From: WQUF01 sp031549885
GTDB taxonomy: Bacteria; Bacillota; Clostridia; Clostridiales; Clostridiaceae
DNA length: 47,344 bases
Reading direction: 5' to 3'
Assembly (NCBI GenBank): GCA_031549885.1
Contig: JAVBPD010000134.1
Span: forward strand, 1 to 47,344
Made by a program: the position numbers and the translations under genes. This document shows, in pieces, positions 1-8,742 of the stretch. Each line of letters opens with the position of its first letter. The first letter of the stretch is position 1. The notes beneath the pieces are model-generated. The model saw only the letters and a program-made list of their open reading frames with translations, had not been told where the DNA came from and ran no database searches.

Positions 1-42
1 TCGTTTTATAATGGAATTATAATAAAATATGGAGGGATAAAC

Positions 43-726
43 ATGGAAATTTTAAGAGTAGAAAACTTAAGTAAAACTTATGGAAAAGAAGAAAACATTG
101 TTAACGCTCTTGATGGAATTTCATTTTCCGTAGAAAAGGGACAATTTGTGGCTATAATAGGACCATCTGGTTCAGGTAAATCTACTCTTTTACATATACT
201 AGGAGGCGTGGATATTCCAACTTCTGGGAAAGTATTTGTATCTGAAAAAGATGTTTATGCTCAAAATCAGGAACAGCTTGCTATTTTTAGACGTAGGCAA
301 GTTGGTCTGATATATCAATTTTATAATTTAATTCCTGTACTAAATGTAGTGGAAAATATTACTCTTCCTGTTTTAATGGATAATAGACAAGTTAATAATG
401 ATCGCTTAAATGAATTGTTGGAAACTTTAAGCCTTACAGATCGAAAGGAACATTTGCCAAATCAACTTTCAGGTGGTCAACAGCAAAGAGTATCTATAGC
501 AAGGGCGCTTATGAATGCACCTGCCATTGTACTTGCAGATGAGCCTACTGGAAATCTTGATAGCAAAAATGGTCAACAAATATTAGAGCTTTTAAAATTT
601 AGCAATGAAAAGTATAATCAAACCTTAATGGTCATTACCCATGATGAAAGCATAGCTATGCAAGCACATAGAGTTATAAGCATTCAAGATGGAAAGATTT
701 TTAAAGATGAGGTAATAAGAAAATGA
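43..726 (+). CDS. ABC transporter ATP-binding protein (MacB/BceA-like)
   Basis: This is the cytoplasmic ATPase of an exporter-type ABC system; it would power the FtsX-type permease encoded immediately downstream. At 227 aa it has the usual length for the LolD/MacB/BceA class. It has an intact Walker A (GPSGSGKST, about residues 40-48), a Q-loop, a complete signature (LSGGQQQR), Walker B with catalytic Glu (VLADEPTGNLD) and an H-loop His (ITHDE). The ATG follows a GGAGGG ribosome site. The stop overlaps the start of the permease by 4 bases (ATGA), which implies translational coupling. Substrates of this class include antimicrobial peptides, macrolides and lipoproteins; the sequence does not say which. 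No two-component system is visible, but any upstream genes lie outside the window. Confidence 0.93.
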   Translation: MEILRVENLSKTYGKEENIVNALDGISFSVEKGQFVAIIGPSGSGKSTLLHILGGVDIPTSGKVFVSEKDVYAQNQEQLAIFRRRQVGLIYQFYNLIPVLNVVENITLPVLMDNRQVNNDRLNELLETLSLTDRKEHLPNQLSGGQQQRVSIARALMNAPAIVLADEPTGNLDSKNGQQILELLKFSNEKYNQTLMVITHDESIAMQAHRVISIQDGKIFKDEVIRK

Positions 727-3293
727 ATATTTTTAGTAAAGTTACCATGGAGACTTTAAAGAAAAATCCTACAAGGACTATTGTAACCATCATTGGTGTT
801 ATGTTATCAGTTTCACTAATAACAGCTATAACAACTTTCATATCTTCTTTTCAAAATTACATGATACAAAATGTAATTGCCTTAGATGGTGACTGGCATG
901 TGAAGTATTTAAATGTGGATAATGAACTTTTTCAAAAACTTTCTAATGATAATAATGTAGAGGCTATATCAATAAGCCAGGATATTGGTTACTCAATATT
1001 AAAAGGTAGTGCAAATGAATATAAACCATATTTGTTTCTTTCTGCTTTTAATGATAACGCTTTTAAAACAATTCCATTAAAGTTATTAGAAGGTAGATTG
1101 CCTGAAAATGAAGAAGAAGTTGTAATTTCAACTGCAATTAGAGACAATGGCAGAATTGCCTATGAAATTGGAGATAAGCTGTTATTAAGTTTAGGTGATC
1201 GAATGATAGGTAATGATAAATTAGGTCAAAATGCTCCTTTAAACAATGGCGAAGAAGGAGGTCAAATTGAAACCTTTATACCTAGAACCACTAAAACATG
1301 CACTGTTGTAGGTGTTTGTGAAAGACCTAATTTTAATTTTGAAAACTATGAAGCACCTGGCTACACAGTTATCTCAAAGCTACCTGAGTCTTCTTTGAAA
1401 GAATCAGATAAGGTTAACATTTTTGTAAAATTGAAAAATCCATCGAAGGTGTATTCATTTGTAAAATCATTTGTAAAATCATTTGGTGAAAATTATAATC
1501 ATAAATTTAATAATGATTTGTTACGTTATATAGCAATTTCAGATAACGATAATTTTATTAAAGTTTTATATTATTTAGCAGCAATATTAATTGTGATTAT
1601 TATGATTGGATCTATACTCCTTATTCATAATTCATTTTCAATTTCTGTTAGTGAGCGAACTAAGCAATTTGGCATACTTTCCTCCATAGGAGCTACAAAA
1701 AAACAGCTTCGTAAATCTGTTTTATTTGAAGGGCTTTATGTTGGAATCATAGGAATTCCACTTGGTATAATGCTAGGGATAGCTGGAATTTTCATAACCT
1801 TTTTATTTATAAATGATATATTTGTGAAATTTTCTTCTGCTGGTATTTCATTAAAACTTACCATATCCTATGTTTCCATTATTATAGCATTAATAGTAGG
1901 TATGGTTACTATTTTAATATCAGCATATATTCCTGCTATAAGAGCATCAAAATTATCAGCTATAAATGCTATTCGTCAAACAAATGATATTAAAATACAG
2001 AGCAAACAAATCAAAACTTCAAAATTGGTTCAAAAGATATTTGGTCTTGAAGGAACTTTAGCTTTGAAAAATTTTAAGAGAAACAGAAAAGGGTATAGAA
2101 GTATAATGATTTCCTTATTTGTCAGCGTGGTACTTTTTATATCTTCAAGTGCTTTTAATATGTATTTAAAACAAGGAACTCTAAATTCTGTACCAAATGT
2201 AAAATATGACATTCTTTTTTCATCAAGTGACATGACTGAAGAAGAATTAATTAAGTTATATGGAAACTTTAAAACATTAAACAATGTTTATGAAAGTGGA
2301 TATTATAAACAGCAACCATATAATACTAAATTCCCTAAAGAATTTGCATCTTTAAAATATTTACAATTTTTTAATGGGGATCAACATGATGATATTGTTA
2401 ACTTATTTGTTAATTTGCTTATTATTGATGATGAAACCTATTTAAAATATGTAAAAGAGCTTAATCTTGATCCTGTGAAATATAATGGAAATGATTTGTC
2501 AAATTTAATCAGTACTGCAAAGATAAAAGAATATGATAAATCCACTGATAGATTTGTATCTATTGATATTTTTAAAGACTCCACACAAAAAATATCATTA
2601 TCTTTAGATGGTACTGATATAAATATTTCCTACATTGCAGATAAAGCACCTAAAAACATTTCAAGTTACTTAGAATCAGGGCTTATGATTTTTGTGCCAT
2701 ATTCTTCAAAGGATAAGTTTATTAATGAAAAAAATAATAGTTATTTAAATCTTACTTTTTTATCAACAGATCCTAATAAATCTGTAAAAGATATGGAAAC
2801 TATATTAAAGGATAAGAATATTAATTCTGGATATCAAATATATAATGTAGCAGAGACGCAGGAGAGCAATCGTAGTCTTCTTTTAATAGTAAATGTCTTT
2901 ACTTATGGATTTATAATTTTAATTTCTTTAATTACAATTGCAAATGTTTTTAACACAATTTCTACAAATATAAATTTGCGAAAAAGGGAGTTTGCAATGC
3001 TTAAATCCGTCGGCATGACTGATCATGGGTTTAACAAGATGATGAATTTTGAATGTGTATTTTATGGGTTAAAAGTTATCCTTTATGGTTTACCTGTTTC
3101 AATTATCATTACAGTTCTAATATATAAAAGTGTTATGATAGGTGCTGATGTACCGTTTACACTGCCATGGAGTAGCATTTTAGTAGCTATCTTCAGCGTT
3201 TTTATTGTGGTATTTATAACTATGCTTTATTCAATAAATAAGGTGAAAAAAGAAAACACTGTAGATGTATTAAAAAATGATATAATGAGATAA
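723..3293 (+). CDS. ABC transporter permease, FtsX family
   Basis: This is the membrane subunit partnering the ATPase that overlaps its start. At 856 aa it has two FtsX/MacB-type repeats. The first has TM1 near residues 18-40, a large external domain to about 275, then three TM segments (about 277-300, 335-360, 378-405). The second has a TM near 458-478, an external domain of about 235 residues, then three TM segments up to 838. Conserved cytoplasmic phrases typical of the family precede helices in both halves (SERTKQFGILSSIGAT; LRKREFAMLKSVGMT). A short tandem repeat gives two copies of FVKS near residue 245. The family moves peptides or lipids by mechanotransmission and can act in bacitracin-type resistance. 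The substrate is unknown. Confidence 0.92.
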   Translation: MNIFSKVTMETLKKNPTRTIVTIIGVMLSVSLITAITTFISSFQNYMIQNVIALDGDWHVKYLNVDNELFQKLSNDNNVEAISISQDIGYSILKGSANEYKPYLFLSAFNDNAFKTIPLKLLEGRLPENEEEVVISTAIRDNGRIAYEIGDKLLLSLGDRMIGNDKLGQNAPLNNGEEGGQIETFIPRTTKTCTVVGVCERPNFNFENYEAPGYTVISKLPESSLKESDKVNIFVKLKNPSKVYSFVKSFVKSFGENYNHKFNNDLLRYIAISDNDNFIKVLYYLAAILIVIIMIGSILLIHNSFSISVSERTKQFGILSSIGATKKQLRKSVLFEGLYVGIIGIPLGIMLGIAGIFITFLFINDIFVKFSSAGISLKLTISYVSIIIALIVGMVTILISAYIPAIRASKLSAINAIRQTNDIKIQSKQIKTSKLVQKIFGLEGTLALKNFKRNRKGYRSIMISLFVSVVLFISSSAFNMYLKQGTLNSVPNVKYDILFSSSDMTEEELIKLYGNFKTLNNVYESGYYKQQPYNTKFPKEFASLKYLQFFNGDQHDDIVNLFVNLLIIDDETYLKYVKELNLDPVKYNGNDLSNLISTAKIKEYDKSTDRFVSIDIFKDSTQKISLSLDGTDINISYIADKAPKNISSYLESGLMIFVPYSSKDKFINEKNNSYLNLTFLSTDPNKSVKDMETILKDKNINSGYQIYNVAETQESNRSLLLIVNVFTYGFIILISLITIANVFNTISTNINLRKREFAMLKSVGMTDHGFNKMMNFECVFYGLKVILYGLPVSIIITVLIYKSVMIGADVPFTLPWSSILVAIFSVFIVVFITMLYSINKVKKENTVDVLKNDIMR

Positions 3294-3346
3294 GACTATA
3301 ATAAATTGATTAATCTGTTAAATATATTTGCTGGAGGTGAAATACA

Positions 3347-4204
3347 ATGGCTAAAGTGATGGTTACAGGAGCGCTTGGTAATGTTGGTAGATATGTATCA
3401 AAGTATCTGATTGAAAACGGTCAGGATATTGTAGCAGCAAGCACAAATTTGCAAGAATTGCAAAAAAGATTTGGAAATAATTGTGTTGCCTTTGATTTTG
3501 CTGACCCTAAGACATTTTTAAATGCATTAAAAGATGTAGATAGGGTATTTCTTATTCGCCCTCCTCATATGGGAAAACCAGAGGACTTAAAACCTTTTAT
3601 AGAAGCTTTAAAAGATAAAGGCCACATCAAATTGATAAGCTTCTTGTCACTTATAGGAGTGGAGAATAACCCTGTGCCACCACATCATAAAATTGAAAAA
3701 TATATAGAGCGAGCAGGGCTTGATTATTGCCATATACGCCCTAGTTTTTTCATGCAGAACATAAGTGGTGTTCATGCCTTTGAGATTAAACATTTTGATA
3801 GAATAGTTGTGCCTGTTAAAAATGCGTTAACTAGTTTTATTGATGCAGAAGATATTGGAGAGATTACAGCAAAAGTTTTATCTGAGCCAGAAAAGCACAG
3901 AAACAGAGGCTACTCTATTACTGGTTCTGAAGCTATTGACTATTTTGAAGTTGCTAAAATTATGTCAGAGGAATTAAATAGGCAGATTATATATACTAAC
4001 CCAAAGCCATCGCTTGCAAAGAAATACTGGATTGATGTGCGTGGATTGGATAAGGAATATTCCACAGTTATGGGAATGCTTTATATGATGACACGTATGG
4101 GAACAGCAAAGAAAGTCACAACCGTATTTGAGGAAGTTATGGGTAAAAAAGCTCAAACTTTCCGACAATTTGTAAAGAAAAACCTTTTGGCTTGGCAGAG
4201 ATAA
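3347..4204 (+). CDS. NmrA-like NAD(P)-binding protein
   Basis: This is a cytoplasmic Rossmann-fold protein of 285 aa from the atypical short-chain dehydrogenase (NmrA/HSCARG, NAD(P)H azoreductase-like) family. The N-terminal dinucleotide loop reads VTGALGNVGRYV, matching GxxGxxG. There is no classical YxxxK catalytic pair, as usual for NmrA-like proteins, which are often redox sensors or quinone/azo reductases. The start has a strong GGAGGTG site 8 bases upstream. It lies 53 bp after the permease on the same strand with no clear terminator between, so co-transcription is possible. The exact substrate cannot be told from sequence. Confidence 0.85.
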   Translation: MAKVMVTGALGNVGRYVSKYLIENGQDIVAASTNLQELQKRFGNNCVAFDFADPKTFLNALKDVDRVFLIRPPHMGKPEDLKPFIEALKDKGHIKLISFLSLIGVENNPVPPHHKIEKYIERAGLDYCHIRPSFFMQNISGVHAFEIKHFDRIVVPVKNALTSFIDAEDIGEITAKVLSEPEKHRNRGYSITGSEAIDYFEVAKIMSEELNRQIIYTNPKPSLAKKYWIDVRGLDKEYSTVMGMLYMMTRMGTAKKVTTVFEEVMGKKAQTFRQFVKKNLLAWQR

Positions 4205-4225
4205 AGATGAGAATATATTGTTTTT

Positions 4226-4265
4226 AGGCGATTTAGCTGCTAAAAATGCAGGCATAAAATCGCCT
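4226..4265. other. Hairpin between convergent genes
   Basis: Perfect 9-bp arms AGGCGATTT (4226-4234) and AAATCGCCT (4257-4265) surround a loop that itself contains short complementary TGC/GCA segments. It lies between the NmrA-like gene and the convergent gerC-like gene. It lacks a T run after the stem on either strand, so terminator function is only possible. Confidence 0.5.
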
Positions 4266-4308
4266 TCTATTATGATGGTGTTTAAAACCTGATTTAGATA
4301 TTTAATGT

Positions 4309-5358
4309 TTAATTGCTTTCCCCTTTGGAATTAATTCTCACATTTGTATCTGTATGTATATTTATTTTATCATAGATAGATCTAGACAAATCAAGTCTAT
4401 CAAATTCTTTAGGGTGAAATTTATAGAAATAATCATATAATCCTAATAAGTCTATATTGTAATTTGCACATATGCTTAATACCTCTTTAATATTTTTATC
4501 TAAGTGTTCGTTTAAATTGCCAATTATTTTATCCCCATTGTAATTATTATTTTGCTTTTGTTTTATTTCTCCTGTAAGGTTTAAAATAATATTCATATTA
4601 TCCTTATCAAAATTTATTTTTCTATAATTATTATTTAAAGATATATCAACTTTTTCATCTGGTATTGTGATTAAAATAGGTATGTGCTTACCTTTAAGTA
4701 TTTGACAGATTTTAAAGTATTCCATTGAGATATCTTTTTTTATTCCAACATAATTAAATGCAGTAAAATAATCAATTGCTATTTGTTCATTATTTACATT
4801 TATTGTTGGAATGAGCATATCTTTCTTTTCATAGTATCCAATTAAAAAGGCATTTATATCAAATATGTTTTCTTGGGAATTTGATGTATAGTTTTTAATA
4901 AGTCCTGTAATATAATTTTGCATATCTACAGTACCTTTTTCTTTTTGAGAAATTAAATCATTAATATTCCCATCTACTGATACCATGTATGTTTTTCTAT
5001 TAATATATGGATTTCTTAAAAGCGAGTCAGCAAATTCTGAAATAATATCCTGATTATTTAAAAGATCCTTTCTTATGAGCAATATTTTAATCTGGCCTAA
5101 AGATACTTCTTTAGAGCTTTCTCTTGAAACATTGTCAAGGGCATCGTTAAATGTCTTTCCATCTGCAGATATTATCACATCAGTGTTATTTTTACCCATA
5201 ATAGGTGTTGCTAAAATAAGTTTAATTTTATTTTCATTATTGTTAATAGAGTCATATCCAATTAAAGAGACTATGTTTTTATTTTCTATTTCAGCTTTAT
5301 CCCAACAGCTTGTAAATAAACACGTTAAAATAATAAAAAGAGATATTTTTTTGATCAT
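4309..5358 (-). CDS. Spore germination receptor lipoprotein, GerC type
   Basis: This is the C subunit of a GerA-type germinant receptor, a lipoprotein anchored at the outer face of the spore inner membrane. At 349 aa it is slightly shorter than most family members. The N-terminal signal ends in a lipobox-like FTSC with Cys18, followed by WDKAEIE, a hallmark of the Ger(x)C family in which the CWD/CWN phrase starts the mature protein. The ATG overlaps the end of the gerB-like gene by 4 bases, and an AGAGG site precedes it. It is the last gene of a minus-strand gerA-gerB-gerC operon. The nutrient recognised is unknown. Confidence 0.92.
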   Translation of the reverse strand: MIKKISLFIILTCLFTSCWDKAEIENKNIVSLIGYDSINNNENKIKLILATPIMGKNNTDVIISADGKTFNDALDNVSRESSKEVSLGQIKILLIRKDLLNNQDIISEFADSLLRNPYINRKTYMVSVDGNINDLISQKEKGTVDMQNYITGLIKNYTSNSQENIFDINAFLIGYYEKKDMLIPTINVNNEQIAIDYFTAFNYVGIKKDISMEYFKICQILKGKHIPILITIPDEKVDISLNNNYRKINFDKDNMNIILNLTGEIKQKQNNNYNGDKIIGNLNEHLDKNIKEVLSICANYNIDLLGLYDYFYKFHPKEFDRLDLSRSIYDKINIHTDTNVRINSKGESN

Positions 5359-6449
5359 TTAATTAACCTCTTTTCTTTTTTAAGTCTTAACAAAGCGCTA
5401 AAAATCACTGGGATTATTAAGTAACATGAAATTTGATAGATATAAAAGCTATTATAATAAAAATTAGTAAATAAGCTTGTAATTTCATCCCATACTCCAA
5501 ATAAGGCTACTGCTATTAATATTATTAAAATAGTTATGTTTTTATTGATATTAAATGTTTTGCACATTAATTCCCTTGCAAAAAAAGAAATATTTACAGC
5601 TGAAGTAAAGCAATAGAATATCCAAAATGAAAGTACAATTCCTTCCCATCTTTCTAAAAAACTTCCAGGCACATCTACTACCCTTATTAAAGTTAAAGCA
5701 GGGTTTAAAAGTATTTTTAAATGATTTGATCCAAATGTAAATAAACATAAAACATATAGTATTAAATTGAAAATGCATATAAATATGAAGCTGCTTCTAA
5801 GTGCTTTGTTTGTATTTTCTTTATTTGTTAAGTATGGGAAATATAAATATAAAATTTCAATTCCAGAAAAAATATAAAGGCTGCTTTTTGCACCACCTAA
5901 AATATTTTCTATGGATTCGAGCTTAAAAGGCAATAAATTTGAATAATCACCTTTATTAAAGCAAAATGAAAATACCAATAGCATAGGTAAAAAAATTATA
6001 AAAAATGCCACTTCATTAAATCTAATCATGCCTCTTATGGAGTTTTTTATACCATATCCAATTAATATGCACATGGTTACTATGAAAAAGGGCATTGGAG
6101 TTTTTGGAAATAGATATAATTTTATAACTTTTGAAAAATTATTTAATATTATTCCAACATACATTAAAGAAAATAAGCTAAGCGCTATAAAAAGTATTTT
6201 GCTTACTATTTTTCCACAACACGCAAAGAAAAGATCAAAGATGGAGGTAAAATTGTATTTGCTATATAGTTTAAATAATAAAAGAGAAAATAAATAAACT
6301 AAAGCAGTCAATAAGATAGTTATATACCATCCGTTATTGTTCATACTCTTTGAAATATTCACAGGAAAATACAATATATTCATTCCAATTGTTGTAGATA
6401 TTAAAGTGGCAAAAAGCCCAAAGCTTTTAATAAAAGGTTTGTTTTCCAT
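5355..6449 (-). CDS. Spore germination permease-like protein, GerB type
   Basis: This is an integral membrane protein of 364 aa with about ten hydrophobic segments, related to amino acid permeases (APC superfamily) and forming the B subunit of GerA-type receptors. In this family the B subunit is thought to hold the germinant-binding pocket. It starts 9 bp after the gerA-like stop, with an AGGTG site before the ATG, and overlaps the gerC-like gene at its end. Typical features are the N-terminal helix with STTIGMNILYFP and the later WEGIVLSFWIFYCFTSAVN region. It should be expressed in the forespore from the promoter upstream of the gerA-like gene. Confidence 0.92.
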   Translation of the reverse strand: MENKPFIKSFGLFATLISTTIGMNILYFPVNISKSMNNNGWYITILLTALVYLFSLLLFKLYSKYNFTSIFDLFFACCGKIVSKILFIALSLFSLMYVGIILNNFSKVIKLYLFPKTPMPFFIVTMCILIGYGIKNSIRGMIRFNEVAFFIIFLPMLLVFSFCFNKGDYSNLLPFKLESIENILGGAKSSLYIFSGIEILYLYFPYLTNKENTNKALRSSFIFICIFNLILYVLCLFTFGSNHLKILLNPALTLIRVVDVPGSFLERWEGIVLSFWIFYCFTSAVNISFFARELMCKTFNINKNITILIILIAVALFGVWDEITSLFTNFYYNSFYIYQISCYLIIPVIFSALLRLKKEKRLIK

Positions 6450-6458
6450 TTTACACCT

Positions 6459-7913
6459 CTATTTTTGTCTATATTTATCTAAAGTGTTCATGAATTCTGG
6501 TCTTTTTTTCATTTTATAAAGAGGAGCCCTAAAAATGTAATCTTTAAAGTCATTACTCCTAAAAGTATTTATTGGAGCAAGGTATGAAATGCCAAAACTC
6601 TTTAAATTTGAAAGATGCAGGAGCACTACAATGAACACCACAAGTATTCCGTAAAGTCCCATAAAATAAGATGCAAATATCATTGCAAGCCTTATATATC
6701 TATATGTTGTATTTAAACTGATATTTGGTGTTGTTAAGGATGTAAGAGTTGTGATTGAAATTATTATTATCATAAATGGACTTACAATTCCTGCAGTTAC
6801 TGCAGCTTGACCTATGATTAACCCGCCTACAATACCTATTGTGCTTGAAATAGCTTTTGGAGTTCTTAGTATTGCTTCAACTACAAGTTGAAGACTTATT
6901 TCCATTATTAATGTTTCAACTAAAGATGGAAATGGTACAGATGCTCTAGATTGAGCAATAGAATATGCAAGCTTACTAGGGATAATAGATGAATTATAGG
7001 TTGTTATAGCTATATATAAAGCAGGAAGCATAGTAGTTAAAAAAACTGATAGATACCTTAAAACCCTTGAATACATGCCTTGAAGAAAGCTTAAATAATA
7101 ATCGTCAGCGCTTTGAAAAAAATTTGCAAATACTGTAGGTGCAATTAATGCATATGGCGAGTTATCAACTATAATTGCAACTCTTCCTTCGTATAAAGCG
7201 CTTGCTATTACATCTGGTTTTTCTGTGCTTTGGATTTGAGGGAAAATGCTTAACTTATTGTCTTGAATAAGCTGTTCAATATATCCGCTATCTAAAATTG
7301 CATCAATTTCAATATTATCAAGCCTACTATTGACTTCATTTATGATGTCAGGATTTGCAATATCATCTATATACATTATGGCGCAGTCAGTTTTAGACCT
7401 AACGCCAATGGTCGTTGATTTTACAACAAGCCTTGTATCTCTAATTCTTCTTCTTATTAAAGCGGTGTTAAATCTAACTGTTTCAGTTAAACCATCAAGT
7501 GGCCCTCTAAGTGTGCTTTCTCCTCTTGGCTCAGAAACTCCTCTAATTGGCCAGGATCTCGATGCTATTACATATACTTTTTCCTTTCCATCAACTAGTA
7601 ATATTGTATCTCCAGATAACATTAAATTAATAGCAACTTCAAGATCATCAAAAGCTTTATAATCTGAAACAGTAATAAAATCGTCCAAAATTTTTTTTTC
7701 TTCATCTTTATTAAACTGAATAAGGGGCACAATGACAAAATTGTTTAATAAATTTTTGTCTGCCATTCCATCGATATAAATTAAAGTGAGTTTTGTATGG
7801 CTGCAATTTAGATCTCTATAAACTATATCTGAATTGCTTTGCATTAAGCCTTTTATGTAATTTAAATTATCATCTAAACTTTTGCTTATATTTTTTTTGA
7901 TAACTTCCTTCAA
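6459..7913 (-). CDS. Spore germination protein, GerA type
   Basis: This is the A subunit of a GerA-type nutrient receptor in the spore inner membrane. It has a soluble N-terminal domain of about 240 residues, then a membrane domain with several hydrophobic helices and a soluble tail. Conserved family phrases include SRSWPIRGVSEPRGESTLRGP and SPYALIAPTVFANFFQSADDYY (quoted in part). I place the start at TTG 7913 (484 aa) because a GGAAGTG site lies 6 bases before it. An in-frame ATG at 7931 (490 aa) has no ribosome site and nearly coincides with the expected transcription start. It is first in a three-gene operon with gerB- and gerC-like genes. Confidence 0.92.
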   Translation of the reverse strand: MKEVIKKNISKSLDDNLNYIKGLMQSNSDIVYRDLNCSHTKLTLIYIDGMADKNLLNNFVIVPLIQFNKDEEKKILDDFITVSDYKAFDDLEVAINLMLSGDTILLVDGKEKVYVIASRSWPIRGVSEPRGESTLRGPLDGLTETVRFNTALIRRRIRDTRLVVKSTTIGVRSKTDCAIMYIDDIANPDIINEVNSRLDNIEIDAILDSGYIEQLIQDNKLSIFPQIQSTEKPDVIASALYEGRVAIIVDNSPYALIAPTVFANFFQSADDYYLSFLQGMYSRVLRYLSVFLTTMLPALYIAITTYNSSIIPSKLAYSIAQSRASVPFPSLVETLIMEISLQLVVEAILRTPKAISSTIGIVGGLIIGQAAVTAGIVSPFMIIIISITTLTSLTTPNISLNTTYRYIRLAMIFASYFMGLYGILVVFIVVLLHLSNLKSFGISYLAPINTFRSNDFKDYIFRAPLYKMKKRPEFMNTLDKYRQK

Positions 7914-7941
7914 TAAAATCACTTCCAACATATTTTTAATA

Positions 7942-7971
7942 TAGTATCCTCAAGTGATATTTAATTTATGC
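7942..7971 (-). promoter_or_regulatory. Predicted sigma-G-type promoter of the ger operon
   Basis: On the minus strand GCATA (7971-7967) is followed after exactly 18 bases by GATACTA (7948-7942). This fits the forespore sigma-G pattern GHATR-N18-CATWHTA at all but one position. It would start transcription about 20 bases before the TTG start of the gerA-like gene. GerA-type operons are sigma-G dependent in Bacillus; the assignment here is by pattern only. Confidence 0.6.
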
Positions 7972-8077
7972 ATTGATATTTTAAACATTTAAGGGCAGTA
8001 AATAAATTATTATAAGTTGAATAAATTTAAAATACTTGTCCATAATTTTAATAATAGAAACCCAAGGAGGTTAGGTC

Positions 8078-8707
8078 ATGAAAAAATTATTAGGACTTAT
8101 ATTGCTATTTATAATATCATTTTATTTTTATTTAAATATGGTGGATACAAGAGCTACAATGCAAGAATCCATTTCTGAGAAATTAATTAGATTTCACATA
8201 CTTGCAAATTCTAATAGCGATGAAGATCAAAATTTAAAACTTGCAATAAAAGATAAAATTATTCAATATCTTGATCCATTTTTAGAAAATGTACAATCAC
8301 TTGAGGAAGCAAAGGAAATATTGATAAGCAAGGAAGAAGATGTAAAAGAAATTGCTAAGCAAGGGATAAGCGAAGCTGGATATGATTATGATGTAAAAGT
8401 ATTTTACGATGAAGAAAATTTCCCTTTAAAGTCTTATGGCACAATAAGCCTTCCTGCTGGAGAGTATAGTGCTTTTAAAATCATAATTGGAAATGGAGAA
8501 GGAAATAATTGGTGGTGTGTTATGTTTCCACCCCTGTGCTTTGTAGATTTATCTCTTGGCAGCATATCTATTTCAACAACTGAAGATAGGATGAGCAAAT
8601 ATTTAACACCTGATGAATTTGCATTTGTTACAGGTAAAGATAGTGGCGTTAATACTGGATTTAAATTTAAATTTAAAATATTAGAATTTTTAAATATAAA
8701 CATTTAA
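8078..8707 (+). CDS. spoIIR: Stage II sporulation protein R
   Basis: SpoIIR is made in the forespore and exported to the intermembrane space, where it triggers SpoIIGA to cleave pro-sigma-E in the mother cell. The 209-aa product has an N-terminal signal/anchor helix (about residues 3-22). It then has the family phrases EKLIRFHILANSNSDEDQ and LKLAIKDKI, and a conserved NNWWCVMFPPLCFVD segment. The ATG has an AAGGAGG site. It is transcribed alone, divergent from the ger operon and followed by a strong terminator. I could not find a convincing sigma-F promoter by eye. Confidence 0.95.
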   Translation: MKKLLGLILLFIISFYFYLNMVDTRATMQESISEKLIRFHILANSNSDEDQNLKLAIKDKIIQYLDPFLENVQSLEEAKEILISKEEDVKEIAKQGISEAGYDYDVKVFYDEENFPLKSYGTISLPAGEYSAFKIIIGNGEGNNWWCVMFPPLCFVDLSLGSISISTTEDRMSKYLTPDEFAFVTGKDSGVNTGFKFKFKILEFLNINI

Positions 8708-8738
8708 AAAGACTCTCATTTAAAAATGGAGTCTTTTT
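8706..8738. terminator. Bidirectional terminator between spoIIR and serpin
   Basis: The arms AAAAAGACTC (8706-8715) and GAGTCTTTTT (8729-8738) form a 10-bp stem with A and T flanks, so it can end both the plus-strand spoIIR transcript and the minus-strand serpin transcript. Confidence 0.9.
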
Positions 8739-8742
8739 AAAA

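Noticed and set aside
1455..1485. A 12-bp tandem repeat (TCATTTGTAAAA twice)
   Set aside because: It lies in frame within the permease external domain and gives a FVKS duplication; it is probably replication slippage of no special meaning.
4226..4265. Hairpin as a clear Rho-independent terminator
   Set aside because: The T run precedes the stem instead of following it, on both readings; I list it only as a hairpin.
7991..8060. A sigma-F promoter for spoIIR
   Set aside because: The expected GYWTA-N15-GGNRANANTW pattern could not be fitted without several mismatches.
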